Origin: an uncultured Desulfobacterales bacterium
GTDB lineage: Bacteria > Desulfobacterota > Desulfobulbia > Desulfobulbales > Desulfocapsaceae
Assembly (NCBI GenBank): GCA_937915545.1
Contig: CALGIJ010000012.1
Location: 186,001 to 250,000, forward strand
DNA length: 64,000 nt
Direction of reading: 5' to 3'
Shown in pieces: positions 54,938-63,799 of the stretch. The translations under genes and the position numbers were made by a program. Positions within the stretch are counted from its first letter, which is position 1. Each line of letters begins with the position of its first letter. Below the pieces are notes generated by a model. That model saw only the letters and a program-made list of their open reading frames with translations, searched no databases and was not told the origin of the DNA.

Positions 54938-56128
54938 TCAGGAAAAAGCGGCGTTGAACTTCCCCAGGGCGCGGGCGAGACGCTGCACGCCCTCGTCGAT
55001 AAGCGGCCCATCAACGCAGGAGAAGCTGAAGCGCATGGTCGACGTCGCTCCCGTGGCGGTATAGAAGGGGTTACCGGGCACGAACACCACCTTCTCCCCC
55101 ACCGCCTGATGAAACAGCTCCATGGCATCCATGCCCTCCGGCAGGCGTCCCCAGAGGAACATACCGCCCTCGGGCTTGGTGAAGGTGATTTCCTTGGGGA
55201 AGTGACGCTGCAGGGCATCCTCCATCGTCCGGCACTGCCGCCCGTAGGCATCGATGATACGGGCAATATGGCTGTCGAGGTCGTTGTCGGCGAGAAAGGT
55301 CGCCATGACCCTCTGGGTGAAGGTCGAGGTATGCAGGTCGGCGGCCTGCTTGGCGACAATCAGCCGGTCGTGCAGCCAAGGCGGGGCCACCAGCCAGCCG
55401 AGGCGGAACCCCGGGGCGACCACTTTGGAGAACGACCCGAGCAGCACCGTGCTCTCCGGCAGATAGTGGGCGAAAGACCTCGCCTCCTGCCCGGTGAAGC
55501 GCAGCTCGCCGTAGGGATCGTCCTCGACGACGACGAAGCGATGCTCGCGGGCGAGCTCGGCGACGCGGCGGCGATTGTCGTCGCTATAGCTGACCCCGGA
55601 AGGGTTCTGGAAGCTGGGCACGGCATAGAGCAGCTTGGCGGCGGCCTCGCGCAAGGTTTCCTGCAGCGAGGGGATGTCAAGTCCGTCGTCGTTGAGAGGT
55701 ACCGGCAGAAAGCGCGGCTGGAAGAGCGACAGGGACTGAATGGCGCCAAGATAGCCCGGCTCTTCGATAAGCACCCCGTCACCAGTGTCGAGCAGCACCT
55801 TGCCGAGGAGATCGAGGCCCTGCTGCGAGCCATTGGTGATGAGGATATGCTCGACGTCGACCTCCAGACCCTTCTTGTCGCGGTAGCGCTTGGCGATCCA
55901 CTGGCGCAGTTCCTCGTCCCCTTCCGTCTTGCCATACTGCAGTGCGGTGGCGCCCTGGCGGGCAAAGACCTTGGCGGCGGCCGCCTCGAGCTCGCCTACC
56001 GGAAAATAGGCGGCATTGGGCAGCCCCCCGGCGAAGGAGATGATCGTCGGGTCGAGGGAGACCTTGAGAATTTCGCGGATGAAAGAACGCGGCACGCCCG
56101 ACATGCGTTGGGCAAGAATCTGATCCAT
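54938..56128 (-). CDS. PLP-dependent aminotransferase, class I/II (LysN/2-aminoadipate type)
   Basis: About 396 residues. IISFAGGLPNAAYFPVGEL near residue 30, LQYGKTEGDEELRQWIA near 70, ITNGSQQGLDLLGKVL near 95, VPSFQNPSGVSY near 175, and the PLP lysine in VLLGSFSKVVAPGFRLGW near 235 place it with LysN/ARO8-like aminotransferases, which act on 2-aminoadipate, branched or aromatic amino acids. There is no GntR-type DNA-binding domain, so it is not MocR. I use the ATG at 56128; the frame is open to 56185. The substrate is not determined. Confidence 0.88.
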   Translation of the reverse strand: MDQILAQRMSGVPRSFIREILKVSLDPTIISFAGGLPNAAYFPVGELEAAAAKVFARQGATALQYGKTEGDEELRQWIAKRYRDKKGLEVDVEHILITNGSQQGLDLLGKVLLDTGDGVLIEEPGYLGAIQSLSLFQPRFLPVPLNDDGLDIPSLQETLREAAAKLLYAVPSFQNPSGVSYSDDNRRRVAELAREHRFVVVEDDPYGELRFTGQEARSFAHYLPESTVLLGSFSKVVAPGFRLGWLVAPPWLHDRLIVAKQAADLHTSTFTQRVMATFLADNDLDSHIARIIDAYGRQCRTMEDALQRHFPKEITFTKPEGGMFLWGRLPEGMDAMELFHQAVGEKVVFVPGNPFYTATGATSTMRFSFSCVDGPLIDEGVQRLARALGKFNAAFS

Positions 56129-56253
56129 GGCAATGTCCTCGAGAAAGGGGAGATCGATCGCCCAGAAAGGGAAATCGGCGTACAACCGGCAGGGCGAAAG
56201 GTGGAAACTGTACCACCGGCAGGCCTTGCGGTAAAGGCGATTTTGCCGTGGCG

Positions 56254-56463
56254 TCAGCGCAGACGCGGGATGCGGCTGCCGGTGCTCTCGTCCTTTCTCG
56301 CCTCGAGCATCTTCTGCAAGGTCACCAGCTCGCGCTCGGCGAGGAGCAGCTCCCTGCGGCGGGTTTCAACCTCGGCCCCGACGGCCGCGGCTACCAACCG
56401 CCGCAGTTCCTCCACCTGTTTCTGCGCCCGGTACAGTTCCCGGGCGATGAGCCGTATCGACAT
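56254..56463 (-). CDS. small coiled-coil protein of unknown function
   Basis: A 69-residue protein, MSIRLIARELYRAQKQVEEL onward, rich in Arg, Glu and Leu, that looks like one long helix or a two-helix coiled coil with heptad Leu/Val spacing. The frame runs further 5', but GGAGGGAG directly before the ATG at 56463 supports this short start. There are no Cys and no membrane segment. It sits between yjgA and the aminotransferase on the same strand. I do not recognise a family. Confidence 0.65.
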   Translation of the reverse strand: MSIRLIARELYRAQKQVEELRRLVAAAVGAEVETRRRELLLAERELVTLQKMLEARKDESTGSRIPRLR

Positions 56464-56686
56464 ACTCCCTCCATTGTCCGCCAGGCCTAGTTCGGCCGAT
56501 GGCACTTCACAATTGCTAAGAACTCCGCAGCGCTCACCCGGTGAACCAGGCTGCGGCGGGGCCTTATCCGGCCTCCCCGGCCATGGACCTTCTAGGCGAA
56601 CACGCAATAAGGCCTGTCGCTTCGGACAGTACACCTTTACCACCGGCATAGAGCCGGTCCCGACAACCGCCTCGCGGCGGCGCCCC

Positions 56687-57238
56687 CTACGATTGCGCTG
56701 TCTTGCGCAAGAGTTCCTCTTTGTCCATCGCCGCCTTGAGAATGCGGAAGGTTTCGCGATAGGAATTGGGCATCCTCGTCTTGACGAAATGGTGCACGGT
56801 GCGACGCAGCTCGCCTTCGTCAAGCGGATAGCGCCGCACCACGGCGGCGATCTCCTCGCCCTGCCAGTCGGGCTCCCAGACCTCGCCGCCACGCAGCAGG
56901 CGCTGGTACTCTTCGATAGCCTCGTTGACGATGACGTCGCGCAGCCGTTCCGCCTCGCGCTGCAGGCTGTTGGCCTTGATCTGCGACCCCTTGCGCTCGG
57001 TGAGGAAGTCGAGGATGGCCTCCATGCCGGCCTCGCGCATCACCTTGGCGAGGTATTTGATCTGGCGCTTACGCGCCCCACCCTTGAGGTCGCGGCAGCG
57101 GCGGATCTCCGCCTTGACTTCGTCGGTCGACGGCAGCAGCTTGAGATCGCGGTCGGTGAGCAGGGCCAGCTCCGCCGCCGCCCCTTCCTCGTCTTTGAAG
57201 CGCCGTTTCTGCGCCGACCTGCTGACGTACTCGCTCAT
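56687..57238 (-). CDS. yjgA: YjgA/DarP-family ribosome-associated protein (DUF615)
   Basis: A 183-residue basic, helical protein. SRSAQKRRFKDEEGAAAELA near the N-terminus, RDLKGGARKRQIKYLAKVMRE near residue 50 and the C-terminal LRRTVHHFVKTRMPNSYRETFRILKA match the DUF615 family, whose E. coli member associates with late 50S assembly intermediates. The ATG overlaps the gpmI TGA by 4 bases (ATGA), so it is coupled to gpmI. The longer open frame lies within gpmI. Confidence 0.85.
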   Translation of the reverse strand: MSEYVSRSAQKRRFKDEEGAAAELALLTDRDLKLLPSTDEVKAEIRRCRDLKGGARKRQIKYLAKVMREAGMEAILDFLTERKGSQIKANSLQREAERLRDVIVNEAIEEYQRLLRGGEVWEPDWQGEEIAAVVRRYPLDEGELRRTVHHFVKTRMPNSYRETFRILKAAMDKEELLRKTAQS

Positions 57239-58881
57239 TGCCCCTCCCCTTGTCCGGCGGCCAGCTGCAGCAGCGCCGGCTCGTAGTCGGCGGGAGGCGT
57301 CAGGCCGAGTAGCAGGCACAGCGTGGCGGCGACATTGGCCAGGCCGGGACTGGCGACAGCGGTGGCGACGAAGCTGTTGGCGCCACTGTAATCCTTGACG
57401 ATCAACGGCACCGGGTTGAGGGTGTGGGCGACCATCGGCGCGATCTTGCCCTTTTTCTCGGTCCACATGCAGTCGGCGTTGCCATGGTCGGCGGTGATCA
57501 CGGCGATGCCCTTTGCTGAAGCTACCGCCTCGAGAATGCGCCCCAGGCAGAGGTCGACGGTCTCGACGGCGATCCTGATCGCCGCCTCCACCCCGGTATG
57601 GCCGACCATGTCGCCGTTGGCGAGATTGGCGCGGATGAACCGGTAGCGGCCACTCGTCACCGCGTCAATGACCCGGTCGCTGATTTCCCCCGCCTTCATC
57701 CACGGCCGCAGGTCGAAACGGATCTTGTCCGAGGGCACCTCCTCGTAGGTTTCCAGCGCCGGATCGAGGTAGCCGGAACGGTTGCCGTTCCAGAAATAGG
57801 TGACATGACCGAATTTCTGCGTCTCGGAAACGGCGTAGGAGGTGATGTCGCTAGCGCAGAGATAGGCGCCGAGGGTGCGTTCGATGGCCGGCGGCTCGAC
57901 CAGATAGTTTTTCGGAATGAGCGCGTCGCCGTCATACTGCATCATCCCGGCAAAGAAGACCTGCGGACGCCGGCCACGGGGGAACTCGGCGAAGTCCTCC
58001 TCCTCGAAGGCGCGCGAGATCTCGATGGCGCGGTCACCGCGGAAGTTGAAGAAGACCACCCCGTCGCCGTCGACGATGGGGCCGACCGGCCCGGACTCGT
58101 CCACCACCACGAAGGAGGGCATATACTGGTCGGTGAGCGTCTCGTCCTCCTGGTAGTAGGTGCGCACAGCCGCCGCCGCCGAAACAAAGGGCCGCCCCTC
58201 GCCGCGTACATGGGCCTTCCAGCCGTTCTCCACCACCGCCCAGTTGGCATTGTAGCGGTCCATGGTGGTGACCATGCGCCCGCCGCCGGAGGCGATCCGG
58301 TAGTCGCGCCCGGCGGCGCTCAGCTCGGCCAGCTTCTCCTCCAGCGGCTCGACATAGCGCAAAGCGCTCTTCTGGTCGACGTCGCGGCCGTCAAGAAGCA
58401 CGTGGACCCGCACCCGTGCGACACCCTCGGCGGCGCAGCGCTGAAGCAGGGCGTACAGATGGGTGACATGGCTGTGAACATTGCCGTCGGAGAGCAGCCC
58501 GATGAAGTGCAGCGTGGCTCCCCTGCTGGCCCTGGCGCAGAGCTCTTTCCAGGCGGCCGAGGCGAAGATGCTCCCCGAGCCGATGGCCTCGTTGACCAGC
58601 TGCGCCCCCTGGGCGAAGATACGCCCGGCGCCGAGGGCGTTGTGGCCGACCTCGGAATTGCCCATATCGCCGTCGGAGGGCAGGCCCACCGCCGTGCCAT
58701 GCGCCTTGAGGCGAAACTGCAAGGGCTCCTTGAGCAGCCGGTCGAGAACCGGGGTATGGGAGACATGGACACCGTCACTGGCGTCGCCGGGGCCGATGCC
58801 GATGCCGTCCATGATGATGGTCACCACCGGGCCGGAAAACGGCCGGTAGCCAGGGGCCGTCGGCAGAGCTGGAACTGTCAT
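57235..58881 (-). CDS. gpmI: 2,3-bisphosphoglycerate-independent phosphoglycerate mutase
   Basis: GpmI interconverts 3- and 2-phosphoglycerate using two Mn2+ ions. VTIIMDGIGIGPGDASDG near residue 20 has the first metal Asp, and SDGDMGNSEVGHNALGAGRI near 68 has the phospho-Ser. GLLSDGNVHSH near 125, VHVLLDGRDV near 155, and the second metal cluster VITADHGNADCMW near 485 with VAHTLNPVP are all present. Length 548 is slightly long for the family. It is divergent from the moeA genes. Confidence 0.95.
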   Translation of the reverse strand: MTVPALPTAPGYRPFSGPVVTIIMDGIGIGPGDASDGVHVSHTPVLDRLLKEPLQFRLKAHGTAVGLPSDGDMGNSEVGHNALGAGRIFAQGAQLVNEAIGSGSIFASAAWKELCARASRGATLHFIGLLSDGNVHSHVTHLYALLQRCAAEGVARVRVHVLLDGRDVDQKSALRYVEPLEEKLAELSAAGRDYRIASGGGRMVTTMDRYNANWAVVENGWKAHVRGEGRPFVSAAAAVRTYYQEDETLTDQYMPSFVVVDESGPVGPIVDGDGVVFFNFRGDRAIEISRAFEEEDFAEFPRGRRPQVFFAGMMQYDGDALIPKNYLVEPPAIERTLGAYLCASDITSYAVSETQKFGHVTYFWNGNRSGYLDPALETYEEVPSDKIRFDLRPWMKAGEISDRVIDAVTSGRYRFIRANLANGDMVGHTGVEAAIRIAVETVDLCLGRILEAVASAKGIAVITADHGNADCMWTEKKGKIAPMVAHTLNPVPLIVKDYSGANSFVATAVASPGLANVAATLCLLLGLTPPADYEPALLQLAAGQGEGQ

Positions 58882-58949
58882 TTCTTGTCCTTTTCAGAAA
58901 GCTGAAGATTGCAGAGGGGTGTTTTCCTTTTCGCAAAGAGCGGATTTGC

Positions 58950-58958
58950 TGGTACAAT
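58950..58958 (+). promoter_or_regulatory. extended -10 promoter upstream of moeA
   Basis: TGGTACAAT fits the extended -10 form (TGn followed by TACAAT). No good -35 is present, as is common with this class. Transcription would begin near 58965, giving a leader of about 250 bases before moeA that opens with a stable hairpin (ACTGC/GCAGT with CCGG/CCGG, about 58961-58986). Confidence 0.5.
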
Positions 58959-59093
58959 GGACTGCCCCGGAACCTTGCCGGGCAGTGCAGAATAACCCGA
59001 ACGGAAGGGGCGTGGTCGGTGCAGTGTAGTACCTTCCACAGCGTTGAGCAACGTTCTTTCGCCTCGCCAGCCCCAGCCCGTCCGCAGGCAGCT

Positions 59094-59142
59094 CCGCCTC
59101 GCCCCACCGCCCTGCGGCTTCCGGCGAGGCGGCGCTTTTTTT
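59094..59142 (+). terminator. intrinsic terminator inside the moeA leader
   Basis: A perfect 10-bp stem CCGCCTCGCC/GGCGAGGCGG (59094-59103 and 59123-59132) encloses a 19-base loop with internal pairing, followed by CGC and seven T (59136-59142). It lies 75 bases before the moeA start on the same strand and downstream of the predicted promoter, so it could act as an attenuator. Confidence 0.75.
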
Positions 59143-59216
59143 CCAGGCGGCAGCAGGCAGCCGGCCGCCGCTGGCCACGGCGCCTCGGTGCCCGCTCCAG
59201 AGATGAGGAATACTTG

Positions 59217-60476
59217 ATGAATTCCACCAGAGACATGCTTGGCCGCGGCGGTCTGCTCTCAGTGCGCCAGGCCGTCGAGGTCATCACCGCGCAGCTTGCC
59301 GGCCACACCCCGGCCAGCGAGAGCCTGCCCCTCGCCGAGGCCTTCGAGCGGGTACTGGCCACGCGCTTGCTCTCGCCGGTGAACCTGCCCGCCGAGGCCC
59401 GTTCGACCATGGACGGTTTTGCGGTGCGCGCATCCGACACCTTCGGCGCCAGCCAGGGCTCGCCCTGCTATCTGACCATCTCCGGCGAAGTGCGCATGGG
59501 CGAGGCCCCTCAGGGGGAGGTCGTAGCGGGGAGCTGTTACAAAATCCCCACCGGCGGCCTGCTGCCCGCCGGCGCCGACGCCGTGGTGATGCTCGAGGAC
59601 ACGGTGGAGGTCGACGCCACCATGATCGAGATCGTCAAAGGCGTGCCGGCGGGGGGCAACGTCATCACCCCGGGGGAAGATATCGCCGCCGGCGCCCTCG
59701 CCCTGGATACCGGCAGCATCCTGCGTCCCCAGGACATCGGCCTGCTCGCCGGCCTCGGCATGGCCTCGGTCGAGGTCTTTCGCCAGGTGCGCGTCGGCAT
59801 CCTCTCCACCGGAGACGAGATCGTCCCCCACCATGAGACGCCCCGCCCGGGGCAGATCCGCGACATCAACTCCCTCGCCTTGGCCGGACAGGTCCGCCAG
59901 GCCGGCGGCATGGCACATATCCTGCCCATCGTCTCCGACCGCGAGGAGATCTTCCTCCCCGCCCTGCGCGAGGCGGTGGCGGCCAACGACCTGGTACTCT
60001 TTTCCGGAGGCAGCTCGGTGGGGGCGCGCGACCTCGGCGAGCGCGCCATCGCCGCCCTCGGCCCGCCCGGCATCCTCATCCACGGTGTCGCCCTCAAGCC
60101 CGGCAAGCCGATCATCTTTGGCATGAGCGGCGCCACGCCGATCTTTGGCCTCCCCGGTCATCCGGTGTCGGCCATGGTCTGCTTCGACCTCTTCGTCCGC
60201 CCGGCAATGGTGCTGCTTGCCGGCCGACATGGCGACGACCTACCGCTGCCCCATGTCACCGCCACCCTGGCACGCAACATCAACTCCGCCCCCGGCCGCC
60301 GCGATATCGTCCGAGTACGCCTCGAGCCAAGCGACCAGGGCTGGGTGGCCGAGCCGGTGCTCGGCAAGTCCGGAGCGATCTCCACCCTGTCACGGGCCCA
60401 CGGCTGGTTCGCCATCGACGAAAACAGCCAGGGCCTTACCGAAAACTCCCTCATCGAGGTCTTCCTCTATTCATGA
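59217..60476 (+). CDS. moeA: molybdopterin molybdotransferase MoeA
   Basis: MoeA inserts molybdate (or tungstate) into adenylylated molybdopterin. NLPAEARSTMDGFAVRASD near residue 60, KIPTGGLLPAGADAVVMLED near 105, VGILSTGDEIVPHHETPRPGQIRDIN near 205 (conserved STGDE and PGQIRD), LFSGGSSVGARDL near 265, and GLPGHPVSAMVCFDLFV near 315 mark the domains. Length 419. The start is ATG 59217 with GATGAGGAA upstream. The next gene overlaps by 4 bases. Confidence 0.95.
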   Translation: MNSTRDMLGRGGLLSVRQAVEVITAQLAGHTPASESLPLAEAFERVLATRLLSPVNLPAEARSTMDGFAVRASDTFGASQGSPCYLTISGEVRMGEAPQGEVVAGSCYKIPTGGLLPAGADAVVMLEDTVEVDATMIEIVKGVPAGGNVITPGEDIAAGALALDTGSILRPQDIGLLAGLGMASVEVFRQVRVGILSTGDEIVPHHETPRPGQIRDINSLALAGQVRQAGGMAHILPIVSDREEIFLPALREAVAANDLVLFSGGSSVGARDLGERAIAALGPPGILIHGVALKPGKPIIFGMSGATPIFGLPGHPVSAMVCFDLFVRPAMVLLAGRHGDDLPLPHVTATLARNINSAPGRRDIVRVRLEPSDQGWVAEPVLGKSGAISTLSRAHGWFAIDENSQGLTENSLIEVFLYS

Positions 60477-62395
60477 ACCGCAACGTCTACATCAGCAACA
60501 CCCCGCTGGCTGAAGCCAAGCAACGCTGGCGGGATGCCCTGGCAGCACAGGGTTTTTTCTCCCGCCGCCCCCATGAAGAGGTCGAGGTCGACGCCAGCCT
60601 CGGCCGGGTCACCGCCGAGCCGGTCTTCGCGCGGCGCTCTTCGCCGTCGTACAATGCCGCCGCCATGGACGGCATCGCCGTCCATTTCCTGCACCTTGCC
60701 GGCGCCAGCGAGGCCAACCCGGTGCGCCTCGGCCGCGACCGCTTCGTCCCGGTCAACACCGGCAACGCCATCCCCGAAGGCTGCAACGCGGTGGTGATGA
60801 TCGAGGACGTCCACTATGCCAGCCCCGACGAAGTGGTGCTCCACGCCGCGGCAACCCCGTGGCAGCATGTGCGCACCATCGGTGAAGACATCGTCGCCAC
60901 CGAGCTCATCCTCCCCGAAGGCCATCGTATCCGGCCCATCGACCAGGGGGCGATGCTGGCCACCGGCATCACCAGGGTCACTGTGCAGCGCCCGCCACGG
61001 GCGGTGATCATCCCCACCGGCAGCGAGCTGGTCGATCCCGTCGACGAGCCCCGCCCGGGACAGATCATCGAGTTCAACTCGCGCATCCTCGCCGGCTACC
61101 TGCGCGAGTGGGGCGCCGAGGCCGAGCGCCACCCGCCGGTCAAGGACGACCCCGAGGCCCTGAAGACGGCCCTGCTTGCGGCTGCTGCCTCCTCCGACCT
61201 GGTGGTGCTCAACGCCGGGGCCTCCGCCGGCACCCACGACTTCAGCGCCCACGTCCTCGCCGACATCGGCGAGGTGGTGGTGCATGGCGTGGCCATCAAG
61301 CCCGGCAAGCCGGTGATCCTCGGCCGCATCGGAGCCACCCCGGTAATCGGCCTGCCCGGTTATCCGGTCTCCGCCCTGCTCACCTTGCGCCTCTTCGTGC
61401 GTGAGCTGATCGCCGCCTTCCTTGGCCAGGGAGCACCGGAATCGCCAACGGTGGAGGCCACCCTGTCACGGCCCATCCACTCGCCGATGGGCGTCGACCA
61501 GTTCGTGCGCATCACCCTCGGCCGAGTCGGCGACACCCTCATGGCCACCCCCTCGGGCAAGGGCGCCGGGGCGGTGATGTCGCTGGTGCGCGCCGACGGC
61601 CTGCTGGTGGTCCCGGCGGGCAGCGAGGGCATCGGCGCCGGGGAGAGGGTAAATATCGAACTGCTGCGCAGCCAGAGCGAGGTCGACGCCACCGCGGTGA
61701 TCATCGGCAGCCACGACAACATCCTCGACCTGCTCGCCAACCACCTCCACAAGCGACGGCCGATCGTGCGCATCTCCTCGGCCCATGTCGGTTCCATGGG
61801 CGGCATCATGGCCATCCGCCGCGGCGAGGCCCACCTCGCCGGCACCCACCTCCTCGACGAGGCCAGCGGCGAGTACAACATCGCCTTCATCACGCGTTTC
61901 CTGGCCCAGGTGCCGCTGCAGCTGATCACCCTCTGCCATCGCGAGCAGGGCCTCATCGTCGCCCGGGGCAATCCGAAGCAGATCACCTCCTTTGGCGACA
62001 TCGCCAGCGGCGGGCACAGCTTCATCAACCGCCAGAACGGCGCCGGCACGAGGCTGCTCACCGACAAGGTGCTGCGCGACCTGGGCATCGCCCCCGCGGC
62101 GATCAACGGCTACGGCCACGAGGAGTATACCCACATGAACGTCGCCGCCGCCATCGCCAACGGCAGAGTCGACTGCGGCATGGGCATCCGCGCCGCCGCT
62201 AACGCCCTCGGTCTCGACTTCGTGCCGGTGGCCGAGGAACGCTACGACCTCGTCGTGCCGCGCCTCCACCTCGAAGACCCGCGGGTCGTAGCCATTCTCG
62301 ACCTCATCCGCAACGGCGACGAGTTCCACCAGGCCATCCTCGGCCTCGGCGGTTACAGCCTCCGCCACTGCGGTGAGGTGGTATACGAGCAGTAA
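60473..62395 (+). CDS. MoeA-like protein fused to a periplasmic-binding-protein-like domain
   Basis: A 640-residue fusion. Residues 1-400 are a second MoeA: SPSYNAAAMDGIAVHFLH near 60, VNTGNAIPEGCNAVVMIED near 95, IIPTGSELVDPVDEPRPGQIIEFN near 185, and LNAGASAGTHDFSAHVLADIGE near 245. Residues 405-640 form a PBP-like domain (VIIGSHDNILDLLANHL, AHVGSMGGIMAIRRGEAHLAG, RNGAGTRLLTDKVL region), related to ModA/TupA-type and LysR-type effector domains but without a signal peptide. The family is known from anaerobes and archaea. The extra domain may sense molybdate, tungstate or pterin. It is translationally coupled to moeA. Confidence 0.92.
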   Translation: MNRNVYISNTPLAEAKQRWRDALAAQGFFSRRPHEEVEVDASLGRVTAEPVFARRSSPSYNAAAMDGIAVHFLHLAGASEANPVRLGRDRFVPVNTGNAIPEGCNAVVMIEDVHYASPDEVVLHAAATPWQHVRTIGEDIVATELILPEGHRIRPIDQGAMLATGITRVTVQRPPRAVIIPTGSELVDPVDEPRPGQIIEFNSRILAGYLREWGAEAERHPPVKDDPEALKTALLAAAASSDLVVLNAGASAGTHDFSAHVLADIGEVVVHGVAIKPGKPVILGRIGATPVIGLPGYPVSALLTLRLFVRELIAAFLGQGAPESPTVEATLSRPIHSPMGVDQFVRITLGRVGDTLMATPSGKGAGAVMSLVRADGLLVVPAGSEGIGAGERVNIELLRSQSEVDATAVIIGSHDNILDLLANHLHKRRPIVRISSAHVGSMGGIMAIRRGEAHLAGTHLLDEASGEYNIAFITRFLAQVPLQLITLCHREQGLIVARGNPKQITSFGDIASGGHSFINRQNGAGTRLLTDKVLRDLGIAPAAINGYGHEEYTHMNVAAAIANGRVDCGMGIRAAANALGLDFVPVAEERYDLVVPRLHLEDPRVVAILDLIRNGDEFHQAILGLGGYSLRHCGEVVYEQ

Positions 62396-62611
62396 GGCGG
62401 CCAGCCGCAGACGGTAATACCGGGCCAGGTCGCCGCCACGGCGACCCGCCGCGTCACCCTCATCTTGCCGAGAGGGCGAATGTATTGCATTGCCAGCGCC
62501 TTATCGGGATGGTACTGTCACCTGGTCCCTTTCACCCTGATGGCGACGGGGACCCGGCACCGTGCACCCCGCCGCATGCCCTGCAGCCCTCAGCAACGAT
62601 GTGAGGTACTC

Positions 62612-63772
62612 ATGGAAGCCACTCTGCAAACCACCCTTGTTCTCCTCCTGCAGGAGTCCGGGGACGACGACGCCTTCATCGCCTCGGTCAACCGCCTGGT
62701 CAGCAGCGAAGGGTCCGAGGTGCTGGTCGCCCTGTTTCGCATGCTGGCAGGCATCGACATCGCCCCCCACGAGGCCCCGGCCCACTGGGAAGGCCTGCAG
62801 CACCATCGCCTTCTCCTGCGCCAGCGCCTCGGCCGCGATCTCGACCTCGTCGCCGCCCTCTGCGATTACCTGCGTACCGCCACCCGCCTGCTCACCAACC
62901 CGCGGCTGATCGAGGCCGGGCACTACCAGGAGATGCTCCACGAGACCATCAACGACAAGCTCACCGGCCTGTTCAACCGCCTCTACTTCGACGAGGCCTT
63001 CAACCAGCAGGTCGCCCTGGCCGAGCGTTATGGCAACGACTTCTCGGTTCTCTTCCTTGATATCGACGACTTCAAGGAAGTCAACGACACCTACGGCCAC
63101 CTCACCGGAGACCGGGCGCTGGTGGCCATCGCCGAGGTCATCTGCCGCGTCAAGCGCAACAGCGACATCGCCGCCCGCTTCGGCGGCGAAGAGTTCGTGG
63201 TGCTCATGCCCCATACCGACAATATCAGCGGCTTCATCTTCGCCGAGCGGCTGCGGCGCGAGATCGAAGAGATGTCCATCCCCTTCGCCAATACTGCGCT
63301 CAAGCTGACGGTCAGCGGCGGGCTGGCCTCCTACCCCCTCAACACCGACAAGCCACGGCAGCTGCTACAGCTGGCCGATAACGCCGTCTACCTTGCCAAG
63401 GGGGCGGGTAAGAACACCATCGCCCACTACAAAGAGGAAAAGCGCCGCTACCTGCGTGTCAAGATCAGCCAGCCGGTGCTGGTCCGCGAGCTCGATTTCC
63501 ACGATACCGCCACCTTCTCCGGCACCAGCAAGGATATCTGCATCGGCGGCATCCTCTTCGAAAACAACGCCCCGCTGCCCCTGGGGGCGCTGATCACCGT
63601 GCAGGTGGCAATGAACGAAGACAGCCCCCTGCTGCTCATTGGCACGGTGGTGCGGGTGGAATCCTTCGAGGACGGCCGATATGACATCGGCATGACCACC
63701 ACCTTCAAAGAGATGGACAAGATCGCCAACGCCGAGATCGTCGGCATTCTCCGCCACCAGAACACCGCCTGA
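62612..63772 (+). CDS. diguanylate cyclase with C-terminal PilZ domain
   Basis: About 386 residues. An N-terminal helical region (1-115) of unknown role is followed by a GGDEF domain: DKLTGLFNRLYFDEAF near residue 115, VLFLDIDDFKEVNDTYGH near 150, and the active-site loop ARFGGEEFVVLMP near 190 (GGEEF, a catalytically competent form). No RxxD I-site is obvious immediately before it. The C-terminal PilZ-like domain begins KRRYLRVKISQP near 270 and has DICIGGILFE, in which Cys replaces the usual Ser of the c-di-GMP motif. It probably makes c-di-GMP and binds it. The start is ATG 62612 with GTGAGG upstream. It has no membrane segments. Confidence 0.9.
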   Translation: MEATLQTTLVLLLQESGDDDAFIASVNRLVSSEGSEVLVALFRMLAGIDIAPHEAPAHWEGLQHHRLLLRQRLGRDLDLVAALCDYLRTATRLLTNPRLIEAGHYQEMLHETINDKLTGLFNRLYFDEAFNQQVALAERYGNDFSVLFLDIDDFKEVNDTYGHLTGDRALVAIAEVICRVKRNSDIAARFGGEEFVVLMPHTDNISGFIFAERLRREIEEMSIPFANTALKLTVSGGLASYPLNTDKPRQLLQLADNAVYLAKGAGKNTIAHYKEEKRRYLRVKISQPVLVRELDFHDTATFSGTSKDICIGGILFENNAPLPLGALITVQVAMNEDSPLLLIGTVVRVESFEDGRYDIGMTTTFKEMDKIANAEIVGILRHQNTA

Positions 63773-63799
63773 GAAACGGGACACCCTGGGGAGCCCATC

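Noticed and set aside
59019..59216. A 66-residue N-terminal extension of MoeA
   Set aside because: The stretch covers the leader terminator and is Arg/Pro-rich; a good ribosome site and the family N-terminus support the ATG at 59217.
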